Made by a program: the position numbers and the translations under genes. The notes under the pieces were generated by a model that worked only from the letters and a program-made list of their open reading frames with translations, ran no database searches and was not told the origin of the DNA. Shown here piece by piece: positions 12,566 through 24,400 of a stretch of 64,000 nt of DNA. The stretch spans positions 11,987,062 through 12,051,061 of the forward strand of contig OY754972.1 in assembly GCA_963576475.1 (NCBI GenBank), given 5' to 3'. Origin of the DNA: Molanna angustata (lineage: Eukaryota; Arthropoda; Insecta; Trichoptera; Molannidae). Position 1 is the first letter of the stretch. Each line of letters starts with the position of its first letter.

Positions 12566-13361
12566 AAAATTGATATTTCCATAAGTATTGTGATCGATAT
12601 ATTGCCATGCATTATGATACTCAAATTTCATTATTTTACTTTGGACTAATAAATTTATGTTATTAATTATAGGAACGATTTATATCGGGTTCCCATGCTT
12701 TGATATCCTTTATATCGAAAATACATCAGGTTAAAATGCATTAAGCAGATTCCTGGAATCTTGATTTTCACCCGGATTGGTTCTTCAGTTTAACCCCCCC
12801 CCCTTAACCCTGTTCCGTAGGCGCAATGTCACCCTGCTGTGATCAGTCAGTTGTTAGCGATTCGCGTCCGAAAGTTCAGCCACGAATACGTAGTCTAACG
12901 CTAGCCGAACCGAATTCATTATATTATCCGTGAACGGGGTTGTACCATAAAATCTGATTGGCTGGGTTGTCGGACGGTCTTATCATTTTAACCCATTCTC
13001 TCCCGAGGCGGTGTAGCGCACGGGCCGAAACAAAATGGTCTTCACTCCCGCGGCCGTGTAGCACACCGCCTCATATAACACTGCGTTCTATCTTAATTTT
13101 AGTGTACTACTTATCACTATTTATCGGTTATAGGCGAAAGTTTTTTGTTAGTAAAAAAAATAATAATATAACATATTGGTAAACTTAAAAAAGTTTTCAT
13201 AGAACAAGAAAATACAGAAATCTATTTTATCTGAGTGCATAGTTTTGGTGAGGCAGTGCACTAAATGCCAAGTTGCACTGCACCTCCCTGAGTGCTTCAA
13301 AATTTATCATTCAGCCACCAATTTGTAGAATATATTCAATATAGTATGATAAAATATACAT

Positions 13362-14045
13362 TGATACCGATCGCCGTGACAGAGTGTGCTCAACGCCTAT
13401 GTTCAGTGACGGGACACCTCACTGCAACGCCAATGTCGCGGTGACATGTTGTTAATGGACAGCTCAACCAATAGGAACGCCGGGGCGATTAACCAATCAG
13501 AGCCCGCCGGCGATCGACTGGTACCTGCTCGGCGACGGACCGGTGAGCCGGTTAAGATGAGACCGGTTTTCGCACCGGGTGTCAGTCAACAAGGAGGAGT
13601 CCGGACGACCAGGAGGAGGAGATTTTGGAGCGGTACGTGCCTACAGCGGTAGCAGTACCAGCAAGACAGAGAAGACGAAATACCGGAGACGAACAGAAAC
13701 TAACGACTGGTGAATTTCTTTGTGTTATTCTGTTGTGGACTTTTATCTGCGAGAATTGTTTAAGCTGAGAATAATTTGGTGAAGACATTTTGGTTTTATT
13801 GAACTTTTGCGAACTGGTGAATTTTCTTTTTGTTACTCTGTTGTGAACGTCGAGGCTGACAAATTGTTTAAACTGAGAACTTTTATCATTTGACATTTTT
13901 TTATCTGGAGTTTTGTTGTTTCTTTGTGTTTAATTGTTTGTGAAAGCTAAAATAAAATTGTGTGTGATCCTGAATTGGTGTTTGTTGGCGAACGCCCTCC
14001 CTCTTTAAGCCCCTCTTGACCGACCTCTAAGGAGGCCCGGTATCA
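13362..14045 (+). mobile_element. Solo LTR with ACAT target duplication
   Basis: It begins TGATACCGATCG, ends CCCGGTATCA, and is flanked by ACAT on both sides (13358-13361 and 14046-14049). Paired CCAAT-type boxes (ACCAATAGG, ACCAATCAG) lie near 13468-13500. A polyadenylation-type AATAAA lies near 13951. This order suggests plus orientation with promoter upstream of the poly(A) signal. The interior has a diverged tandem duplication based on CTGGTGAATTT (about 13705-13780 and 13813-13885). No internal retrotransposon sequence or second LTR is seen. Confidence 0.7.
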
Positions 14046-14974
14046 ACATATATAACATAATTGTATACTTCATAAATATTAAAAATTAAGCTTGTTTTCT
14101 AGTTTTAGTAAAAATATTTATTTATTTTTTTTTTCACCCTGTATTAATATATTTCATATTGATCCTTGCAAATTTTCATTATAATCCAATTACAAATAAA
14201 AAATCCACAGCAATTATTGTAAAGTGATGCTCTCATTGAATTACACTGCACAAATTAATTCTGTCTGCAAGGGTATTTGAATGGGCAGCCAATTCGGGAG
14301 GGGATGGGTTAATTGTATAAAGTAGTGATTAAGTTCTTTTCAGATCCATATAATCTCCAGATGGTGAAATTAAGTATTAATAATATCACGTGGGACCAAA
14401 TTATTATAAAAAATGTAAAAAGGGCACCACGTTGGAATGCCAAATTGTTATAAAAAACGTCGACAGTTAATGGCCAAAATTGTTATAAAAAAATATTAAT
14501 AATTTATGTCGAAATTGTTCACATTAAAGCCTATTGCTTTGATGGCCTCGTGGTGTATAGCGTTGAATTGTTAAGTATGGTATAAAGACGTTCCGAATAA
14601 TAAATAATTACTGAAAAGGACAAATTAAACATATTACCTACCTCTTGCTGAAAAGTAAAATATATAAATAAACATTAAACGCTGTCTCTGAAAAGAAGTC
14701 TTGTAAAGTATAATCGTCAGTCATGTGCTTGAAAAGACTTATACATTAAAATACAGGCATGGCAAAAAGGATATAAAACTGGAAAGATCTTATTAACGCG
14801 ACCTCTCCTGTTTGCGTTATTTTTATTTAAATCCGGCGCTAAATCAGCTGACCACAAACAAACATTTGTGAAAAATATAGTGTGTGAATAAAAAGAAAAA
14901 AATTGACAATAACAGATAACCTCCAAAATGTGAGATTTACGAGTGAAAAATTTTTGACAGTCGAAATTAGACAC

Positions 14975-15375
14975 GCGTCGTGTCGACACGGACCGCGCTC
15001 ACTGTGGCCAGAGCAGCTGCAAACCGCACCAGAGGGTGTCGGTTAGGCTCGCTCCACATCGGCAGCCATGGATGTGACACCTGGAGTGCCGAGATGGATC
15101 GGCGCACAACCACTCGGCGAGAGCACCGCTTTCCTGGGCCGAAGCGAGTGCTGAGTTTGGAAAGTGTTCCAAACGCAATTGGGTCGCGCTGGACCCTGGA
15201 GCAACGGCCTGCATCTCCTTGAGACTCGCGCCGCCGCTGTTCGCTCCCGCCAGTCACCCAACCGGCATCTGCCAGTGTCTGGGACCCGAGGTTGCTGTCG
15301 CCGATAGCCTTGCCCCTTCGTCCTTCGGCATTGGCGGTCCATCAGCACGCCCATGGCCGAGAAGAGGAAATAATG
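14975..15375. other. GC-rich segment, no recognised product
   Basis: An abrupt GC-rich block of about 400 bp lies in the centre of the foldback element and is open in several overlapping frames on both strands. Overlapping ORFs are expected at high GC, and none resembles a family I know. It is probably the remains of a separate insertion. Confidence 0.35.
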
Positions 15376-15435
15376 TGTGCCCCAGAAAACTATATATATG
15401 TGACAATTTTATTTTATTTTATTTTTTTTTTATGA

Positions 15436-15522
15436 AAAAAATGAATATGTCCTTGTTAAACAAGTACATATACATCTTCCTACGTTCCCTAAACTAAGCA
15501 TAAATGCTTGTCCTATAGGTAA
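15436..15522 (-). repeat. SINE-1 tail fragment
   Basis: Matches the 3' half of the tRNA-derived SINE seen complete at 36943-37119: ATATGTCCTTG, ACGTTCCCTAAACTAAGCAT and ATGCTTGTCCTATAGG. The tRNA-like head is missing. Confidence 0.7.
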
Positions 15523-16505
15523 GGATATAGTATAGTATAGGTTTTATGTGACAATATTTCGGCTGTGTGTTGTTTTTTAAGTTATTTGTCTTATTTTATT
15601 CATTTTAACGTGTGACGTCCAATATTGACTATCTATCCTTATTTGTGACGTCCTAATTTATTGACAATTTTATTTATTTCAACATTTTATCTTGTGACAT
15701 GACCGTGCCGTCTGACGTTTGTGCGCTGACAGTTGACATTTGTGTATCGTCAGACCACGGCTTCAAATTTTGTTTAGTTTTTTTATCAATCTCGTTCAGC
15801 GACTATGTGTGGAATATCAAATTCCATTTTTGACATTCAAAAAAGGTGATCTCGACCTCCAAGCTTCTTGGGAGGAGGGTATCATTACGAAACTGCTTTC
15901 TTACGTTTTAACACATATTTTTATTTTATAAATTAAAACTATTTTAAAATCACCCCCGTTGCTAATGGTATCGGTAAGAAATTTTATTATTAATACTTAA
16001 TTTCATCTCCGGAGATAGGTAGAGGATCTGAAAAGAAACTAATCACTACTTTATACAAAATAAAATGCTAAGGCCGCCCGACAGCCCAGCCAGACAACTT
16101 TTTATGATACAACCCCGTTCGCGAATAATGAATTTGGTTCGATTAGCGTTAGACTACGTATCTATGGCTGGACTCTCAGACGCGACTCACTGACAACTGA
16201 CTGAATACACTAGGGTGGCCCTGCGCCAGCGGGACGGGGAGAAATATGGGAGGGGGGGGGGGGGAAACCCAAATAACCTAGTGGAAATACTCATATTCCA
16301 AGAATCCGTTATATATTTTACATTTCAAATTTATTTTCAATACAAAAATAATGTTTAAATATAAGAACAAGGCCTGGGGGCGCGCTACAAGCCGTTCCTA
16401 GTATTAATAAAAGAAACACATTAGGCCAAAGTAAAATAATGGCTATTGGTTTTCTTTACCATCTTATTGCATGGCAATATATCGATCACAATACTTATGG
16501 AAAAA

Positions 16506-16665
16506 TCAACATTAGTCGTTACTCTCTATAGAAAAACGATGTGGTCTGCCAACCAAAACGTCAAAAATCTTTCGGAAAAATGCTTCACTTCGATTCATAC
16601 AAAATTTGCTAACTACGACATCTAGTGTGTTATAAGAAAAATCTATGCATTCCATAGGTGATCTT
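16506..16665. mobile_element. Half of a family-A MITE
   Basis: From CATTAGTCGTTACTC to GACATCTAGTGTG the segment matches one half of the MITEs at 40430-40730 and 51893-52203, and it abuts the right arm of the foldback element. Confidence 0.65.
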
Positions 16666-16911
16666 TGTGAATATTTGTCTGTTATTTTATTTTGTTTTTT
16701 GCTATGGTTATCGCTGTCATGTTGACAGTTCAAATTGATTCAAATTTCAAAGTGAAATTGTGAATCATTATTTTATTTTTAACGAAATATTTATGGTCAA
16801 ATACATACTTTGTTTTCAATATATACTCAAAACCATGGCCAATTTATTTTGAAAGTATAACATGAAAATATATTTCGTAATATTTATTTCTATTAAAATA
16901 TAATTTGTACG

Positions 16912-19900
16912 ATGATAAACTTGTATTTTTCAAATGGCAGAGCATTCGTATGGAACGCGGAAGGTACTTAAAATTATTGAGGCTATAAAAAATTGCTACT
17001 CTTTTTTATTATTACTATCCATCAGTCGTCGCAGTGTTGGACATAGGTTTGCCTCCTTAATCTCTTTTCCCCTCCATCCATCGCCACCCTATAGCGTCGG
17101 CCCCCCGCTATTCTTTTTATGCCGTCAGACCATGTTGTTTGTGACTTCGGTCACTTCTCCAGGCCATATATTTGGTCCATGGATCATCTGTTTTTCTTAC
17201 TATATATAAAGTAAATTTTATTCATTATATACTATACTTTCTTTTCAGATTGGATGAAACTACGTACAAATCATAGAATTATAGGTGAACTTATCGGAAC
17301 GATTGCTTCATTTCCACGTCATGCAGGTTTTCAAGGTCAGAACTGTATAATTTTTATATTATTTATGTGCCAAGAACTAATAACTTTTTGAAATATTAGT
17401 TTAACATAGAATTACCTAGTTTCAAGTTGTCATATTTTTGAGAATTCTTATTAAATATTCTAATGTATCACATGTCCGTTCTTAATTTTTGTTTATTTTT
17501 CATTCCTAAGGGTTTCCAATGGCTCTGATGAGTGAAGAGGCTGCATTGCTAATTGAAGAAGGTCATTGTAAAGTTGTCGAGTCGACTGGACTGCAAAAGA
17601 GCCCCTCTGATGATATAATTGCATTAGCTGAACAAACTAATGAAAGGTTACATACAGAGTACATAATATGTACTATATTATTAGATATGAGTGCCGATGG
17701 TCAATTCCTCAGTAGTCTCAAAATTTCATGATGGCGGCAATGGACCTTTAATTCTTTATTTCATGATGGCGGCGATGGACCTTTAACTCTTTATTTCATG
17801 ATGGCGGCGATGGACCTTTAACTCTTTATCAGGGATTGATTTTCATAAAAATACACAAAAATAAAACCACATTATTGGTATAAAATAAAACTATTTAAAA
17901 CGAATGAATATGTCCTTGAAACAAGTACATATACATCCTCATACATTCCCTAAATTAAGCATAAATGCTTGTGCTATAGGTGAATGGAGGGCAGGATTCA
18001 ATTTCGCGACCACTGGCTTACTAACCCAGCATGCTAACCGCTCTGCCACCACCCATCTAAAATAAAACTTTATAATCCTTAATAAAAGAATAGAGGATAT
18101 AAACAATCATAATTACTAATTCTTAAATTTCACACTTTTTACAACAATAAAAAATCACAATTTGCATCATATTGAAACAATTAAAATTGCATATGTTCAC
18201 TAGGTAAATTACTTGCCTCGACTGGGCAAATTAAAGCGAGTGGGCCACGAGTGCGAGCAAAAAAGTAAGTCGTAACTTGTCACAATGGTACGCTGCATGC
18301 TCCACTCGGCGGAGGCCCGTACTTACATAATATATAATACATTTTGTATTGCATTTTCTATTTCAAAAATCCAAAAGCTAATTTTATATGTTTTCTTCAA
18401 TTACAGACTTTATTCTCAACAATTGGAATGTATGAGAGAAAAACGAATTGATCAAATCACATCTAGAATAGATATAATTATAAGTGGAAAGAAAAAGAAA
18501 TTATCGAACCAAGGAATGATTCCTGGTATGTACATTTATGCACTATCTTCATTAACATGAATTGTGTTTTTAAACACAACTAAACAAAATTTGATAAGAT
18601 GAAGAAAGAAAATATTTTACTTTTTTTTTAACTTAGTTTTATAAATATTAATTCCAAAATGTATTAGAAATTTTTAATTATATATATTTTGAAGTTCAAG
18701 TAATATCATATTCATTTATTTTTTAATTCATATTTTTGCTCTTCACTGTACTGTATCAGTTTTTTGTGTATACTCCATTATTTCAAATAAAATTTAAAGT
18801 AATTTGTTGTTGTAGAATGTAATAGAGAAAATATGATACAAGAAGAAATACAAAAGATCCAACCACCAAGTGCTGGTAGCATATTAGTTCAGATTCCAAC
18901 AGAGCATTCATGGCCTCAAGGTTTGCTATTGAATCATTTTTAATTAGAATTTATCTCATTTTATATGTCTATTATAGTAATTGTGGTTAAAATAATGTTT
19001 ATTCTGTGACTGGTTATCAAGAGGTATGTGTACATTGAAAGAATGAAGGATGAATAATTGACATAAATAATGTATTATATTGAATACACTTAAATAAGAA
19101 ACAGAGGTCAAACAAGAAAGACATGGCTCCACTATGTGAATGAAATATTCAATGACAGGTTTATTAGAAAGCAAAATAAATGATAACATGTATGGATGGA
19201 TGTATAATAAACCATGGATGCTTGCTTGGATATAAAAATGCTTAATCATCAGTGAATTGGTGTGTGTGTGTATGAATTCCAATTTGTTTTTTATCAATCA
19301 ATCTTTAAATGAATACTTTACAGCTAAATAAATTTGTCAGCTCTGGTATTAGCTTTCATTTGTTATTTTTATCTGATAGCAATTAAATCAATTTTCCATG
19401 TATGAATTACAGATTTAAAAATTTTGGATATAGCCAATCTTGAACCCAGTGTCTTTTCTGATGAAGGCAAAATAAGGTACGCTGTGTACAAAGATTTATG
19501 GAAAAAAGGGCACTATATAACTTCCGGGGCTAAATTTGGCGGAGATTTCCTCGTCTATCCGGGTATGTGACATTGTTTTTCATTTAAAAAATATTTCCAT
19601 ATGATGTTTTTTTTTTATTTATTAAAATTAAGTAGTTTTAAATGATATTTATTTTTATCTTACAAATCACTTTGTTTTAAAGAAACATGAGTTGTTTCAA
19701 AACGAACCACAAAGCTAAAATGTAGTATCAATACTACATACTTTTTCACTATTTTCACTGATTTATCAATCAATTTATTAATCAGTTGTAATTCTGTGAA
19801 AAAAACTGATGATGATGATTCATTTTGTGAAATCTATTGTTGAAAATTCACAAAAATAATAAATCCGGGGGGCAAGTTTGATCAACCGGCGAAATCAAAA

Positions 19901-20374
19901 CCCTCACGATTACCCATATAATGGATATAATTATTATATGGAGTTCTATAATATCTTTAGATGTTATATAACTCCATATGATATATGGATAAACCAATTA
20001 TTGCCCCCCTGGATGCAAATAATTGGTTTATCTTCACAACTTACATAGGTAGTAATTACATATATTAAGTATACATCGAGCCTAAAAATATTTTTAGAAT
20101 TAAGTTATTATGAAATATATTACCTGAAATTTTGTTTCTAATTGGTATTGTATGATCATCTAAAATTGTATTATTTCAAGGGGATCCTGTTAAATTTCAC
20201 GCAATGTACATTTTAAAGTGTTTAAAAAATCAAGATGAACGTCTGAATCTAGCAAATCTTGTTGCATTTGGAAGGCTTGGAGTTGCTGTGAATAAACTCA
20301 CGGTTTTAGCTTATTTGGATTCTGAACTAAAAGTCTGTTATCAAACCTTACAGTGGCACGAAACATTATACTGA
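16912..20374 (+). CDS. TSEN34: tRNA-splicing endonuclease subunit Sen34
   Basis: Seven exons: 16912-16963, 17249-17335, 17511-17646, 18407-18525, 18816-18920, 19413-19562 and 20181-20374. Together they give 843 nt (280 aa), GT/AG at each junction and in frame. The N-terminus MINLYFSNGRAFVWNAED and the exon 3 GFPMALMSEEA match the Sen34 N-domain. Exons 6-7 hold the nuclease fold: YAVYKDLWKKG, FGGDFLVYPGDP, KFHAMYI and GRLGVAVNKLTVL. By alignment with human TSEN34 the catalytic Tyr/His/Lys are Y215, H223 and K255, all present. The family enzyme cuts pre-tRNA introns at the 3' splice site as part of the TSEN tetramer in the nucleus. An ATG at 16934 in another frame was rejected because only the 16912 start continues the conserved N-domain into exon 2. 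Confidence 0.95.
17723..17829. repeat. 36-bp tandem repeat, three copies
   Basis: A unit beginning TTTCATGATGGCGGCGATGG, then ACCTTTAACTCTTTA, is repeated three times in TSEN34 intron 3. The first copy has small differences. Confidence 0.9.
17901..18058 (-). repeat. tRNA-derived SINE (family 1)
   Basis: Read on the minus strand: a tRNA-like head with GGCAGAGCGGTTAGCATGCT (A-box region) and GTCGCGAAATTGAATCCTG (B-box region), then a body containing AGCATTTATGCTTAATTTAG, ending in the ACATATTCATTC tail. It is full length in TSEN34 intron 3. Confidence 0.8.
19864..20012. mobile_element. Small MITE with CCGGGGGGCAA-type ends
   Basis: TCCGGGGGGCAA at the left is matched by the complement of TTGCCCCCCTGGA at the right. 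A palindromic TATATGGAGTT / AACTCCATAT pair lies inside. About 150 bp, non-coding, in TSEN34 intron 6. Confidence 0.6.
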
Positions 20375-20870
20375 AATCATGTACAAGATTATCTCTATTG
20401 TAAATTAACTGCAAACGATTTTTTGTCAGTATAAATAAATTATTTTAGTTTTATATTCTTTTTGTCTAGTAAATTATGAATATTTCATCGTGTTTTGTTT
20501 ATTTTATAAATCCTGCCCAAAATGTATGTCTTAATTTTTTTTAAATTTATTACTATATACATACCTATAGTGAAAACTTATAAGAACGAAAACATTGAAA
20601 ATGTTATTTTGTTATAAAAAACAACATTTTTAGCAACAGGAATGTTCTGTTACTGAATTCAAAAACGCAGCGGACCTCATTTTACAAAATAATTTAAAGT
20701 TCATGATTTATAAAATTGAATTTTAAAATTAAATAAAGTTCGAAAAAAGAGTATGAAACAATAAAAAGGGTTTTTTCATCATTGAAATATTTTGAATAAT
20801 CAAAAGGTAGCCTTTAGGGTTGAATAAATGATGTATGTAGGTACTCAATTTTAATATCTAATATTATTGC

Positions 20871-21251
20871 TGTCGCGTCCCTATGAGGGTCGCGGGATTG
20901 TGACGAAAGGAATAAGGACTGACCTGTCTTCCGTCGCCGGTTTCCAGATGACACTCTCTTCCTCTGCTGTCTTGAGGTTCGACGAGTCTTCTGACCTTCC
21001 AGGAGCAGCCCGGAAGGTACCAATTCCAATTGCCGTCGGGAATTTCACGATGCTTCGCGACCGGCAATATGCTCCAAAACTACGCTTCGCTGCGATAATC
21101 CACGAGATTACGTCACACGCACGACGTGTCGACCGGAGCGCATTCGGACGCAGACTGTTTTCGATGCAGCCTTGACATGGTCAGGCCCGGATGGGTGGGG
21201 AAAGGAATAAAGTGAGGAAAGAATTTGTTCCAACAGTTCCAACACTGAACA
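20871..21251 (-). repeat. 3' LTR of the BEL/Pao element
   Basis: 381 bp. On the minus strand it begins TGTTCAGTGTTGG and ends GGGACGCGACA. It is identical to the 5' LTR except for G at 20926. Confidence 0.95.
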
Positions 21252-21408
21252 TCCCCCGGCCCAAGGGTTGGCATAGCCAATCCTTCCAAATGTTAAAACG
21301 TTACAACATAACACAACTTAACAAACATGTTAAAGGAAATATTCAATTCAAATATATACAAACTATATTCTAAATAACTTATAACATATTATGCAAACAA
21401 AAGAGGAA

Positions 21409-24400
21409 TCAATTTTCCTTTGGAAAGGGGCAAAGTTTATTGACCGGTCGGAGAACAGCCCCATTTGAAGTCTTTAACTTTACGACCCTTACAACTTTGT
21501 CTTTACCTGGTAGAAGTCCCAGTATTCTACCAGTCCGCCACTGAAGCGGAGGAAGGTTGTCTTCCTTTATCAACATTAAATCTCCTATCCGAGGAGTTTC
21601 TGTGGAAATCAGCCACTTTGACCGCTGTTGAAGAGTATGTAGATACTCCTTTTGCCAACGGGCCCAAAATCTTTGAATAAATTGTAAGTTATTGGAAAAT
21701 GTTTTCCATTCAGACGTTATATTCGAAGGTGTGGGTTCATCCCACGAAATGTGAAGCAACCAAAGTTTCTGTAAAATTAATATCGCCATAAAAATAATGG
21801 GGATTAACCATCCTAATGGATCAAAAATTCGAGCGAAATAAGACAATATACTACGTTTAGTACAGTTTTCACTATTTACTTCATTTACAGTATTGGTGAA
21901 AGTATTCGCTGTCGGGTTCCACTGGATTCCTAATAATTTAATGTTACAGCTATCATCAAATGGTCTTGGAATCTCGCAAAATTCACTTGGTAAATTTTCG
22001 AGGAGTTCAATTTTATTCGAAGACCATTTGCGCAATTCAAAAACGCCATCTTGTAACAAATGTATATGCTCTCTCTGAAGCCGTTTTACCTCATCAAGAG
22101 AGTAAGTTCCCGAGACTATATCATCAACGCATATAGCTGAGAGTAATACGTTTGCGGCGAGTGGATATATGTTTTTACCCGTCTCTGCTAATTCATGCAA
22201 AACTCTCATCGATACAAATGGGGAGCTTTTCATGCCATACGTTACCGTGCGTAATACGTATGTTTGCGGAGGATTATCCGGAGAATCTCTCCACAAAATC
22301 AGCTGATAAGGCTGATCATCAGGGTGAATTAATATCTGCCTGAACATCATCTTAATATCCGCCACAAATACGACTTGATGACATCTAAAGTTCAAAATAA
22401 TGTCAACAATATCCCTTTGAAATTTAGGGCCAGCCAGTAAACAATCATTCAGACTCACACCGGTGGAAGTAAGCGCACTAGCATCGAATACAACTCTAAT
22501 TTTTCGAGAAGAAACTGTGTTTTTGTAAACACAATGATGCGGTATGTAATAATGCTTACCTTCTGAAGGTATTGAATTATATACTTTAATGTGCCCTAAG
22601 CTGATATATTCTTTCATGAAAGCGGAATTTTCTAATTTGGAGGTGCTATCACGTTCTATTTCTAGATTATACAATCTCTTTAAAGCAACATGATGTGAAT
22701 CACCCAGTTGAAGATGATTTTTTTGGTAAGGCAAACGCACGACGTACCTACCATTGACATCACGATACGAGGTTTCTTTAAAGATTTTTTCACATTCTAT
22801 GTCCTCGGGATCTGAAGCAATGTATTCTGGAACATTTTCAGACTCCCAAAATCGGTTGACTAATTTATCCAAAGAAATATTTGTGACAAGCGATACTAAC
22901 GATGAATGTACTCGAGATTGTCTAAGTGTGTCACGAGATAATGAACCCATAATAGTGTACCCGAAAATGGTCCCTACTGCGCAAGGTAAACCGTTACCCA
23001 AGCGCATAAGATCGCCTGTAATTACATCTGTGTAGATGTCTGCACCGATGAGAACGTCTATCGGACCAGGAATATTGAATTGTTCATCCGCTAGAACGAG
23101 ATCCTTAAAGCGATCTGTTATATTTCTAGATATTGAAATTTCAGGCAGGTTGTTTGTGATCTTATCAATAATAAGTGCATTAGTGGATATTGCAACGGAA
23201 CCGGTCCGATCTGTAAGTGATATTTTTGTCAGGCCTTTCGTTCGGCGACATTGTTGTCCACCGAGCGCTGACACAGGAATCTCTGCCTTAGAACGTCTAA
23301 GACAAAGTCTTCGAACACAGCCTTCTGTGATGAATGACGCCTGTGAGGCACTGTCGAGAAGGCATCGAACCTTTTGAAGACTGCCATATGAATCCTGAAT
23401 GTATGCTGTAGCAGTTGCCAGTACAACTGTACATAATTTCCGACATTCAGTTGACAATACGACTGCCCTTGCAGTTTCCGAATCTTCAACAGTATTACTC
23501 GTTTCAATCGTCGGCGATTGTGAACGACTGGATTGAGTGTTCTTGTTCTCAAAATGAATCAATGTGTTGTGTGACTTGGAAGAACATATTTTACATGAGA
23601 ATGAACTAGTGCAGTCCTTGATGTGGTGATTCTTAAAGCACGAGAAACAGAGACCCTTTTGTGTAATAAAATTTTTACGCGATGAAAGTGATTCCCTTTT
23701 GAAGCTATTACACGCATAAATAAAATGATCTGTTGACGAACAAAACACACATTTTTTAGACTTTCTATTATCAGTTAAATGGAAAACAGATTTCGATGAT
23801 TTTCTTTGAGAAATATCACGCGAAGGTTGTTTGGTGGATATTGTAGCAGCGTCAAAAGCCCTACACTGGTTTTCTAAAAAAACCATTAGAACTGAAAATT
23901 TAGGAAGCTCATTACTGCAATTATGAATTTCAAATTTTGTTCTTAGGTCCACGCTTAATTTCCGTACAATAATATGAACTAATATGAAATCCCAATGTTC
24001 TACTGGGAGTTTTAAGGCCTGAAGAGCCTGTATATTTTCTTTCACGGAACTTACGAAGTTGCGCAATTCTCGGACGTTATCTACCATACGTAAAGACATA
24101 ATATTTTCCAAATGATTGTCTGCTATTAATCTTCTATTGTTAAATTGATCACATAGTAAATTATAAGCGATATTATAATTTTGATCTGTAATGGGCAAAT
24201 GTTTTATTGTTTTTAGAGCGTCTGATTCTAAACACGAAAATAGATAATGAAGTCGTTGCACGTTATTTAATGAGTTGTTATCGTGAACCAATGTTTGATA
24301 AATGGAAAGGAAATTCGGAAAATCTACGTATTTTCCTGAAAATTTTGGTAAATTTATTTTAGGTAAATAACAGCTATTATTCGATACAGTCGACGAGTTT

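Larger units (their letters stand above)
12565..16505. mobile_element. Long-armed inverted-repeat (foldback) element
   Basis: The left arm (12565-12988, continued at 14300-14385) and the right arm (15990-16505) are inverted copies. Shared anchors include TTCCATAAGTATTGTGATCG, a run of C facing a run of G, TACGTAGTCTAACGCTA, and TATAAAGTAGTGATTA. Arms total about 510 bp. The left arm is broken by an insertion that includes the solo LTR at 13362-14045. No transposase ORF is visible, so it is non-autonomous or decayed. Confidence 0.65.
11059..16911. other. Transposon nest between INTS15 and TSEN34
   Basis: These 5.9 kb separate two divergent host genes and hold no host exon that I can find. They contain MITE pieces, a long-armed inverted-repeat element, two solo-LTR-like insertions, a SINE tail (15436-15522) and GC-rich segments, listed separately. 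The INTS15 and TSEN34 promoters must lie at its two ends; I see no clear core motif in either. Confidence 0.7.

Noticed and set aside
12223..12573. 116-codon plus-strand ORF
   Set aside because: It lies within the solo-LTR-like insertion and crosses its border into the MITE. No recognisable domain.
14967..15257. Several overlapping ORFs on both strands in the GC-rich block
   Set aside because: High GC reduces stop codons in all frames. The products do not resemble a family and overlap each other.
16934..17209. 91-codon ORF starting MAEHSYGTRK
   Set aside because: It is out of frame with TSEN34 exon 1 and runs into the intron. The frame starting at 16912 gives the conserved Sen34 N-terminus.
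22754..23377. Plus-strand ORFs of 93 and 113 codons
   Set aside because: They are antisense to the 1095-codon BEL/Pao ORF and show no family features.
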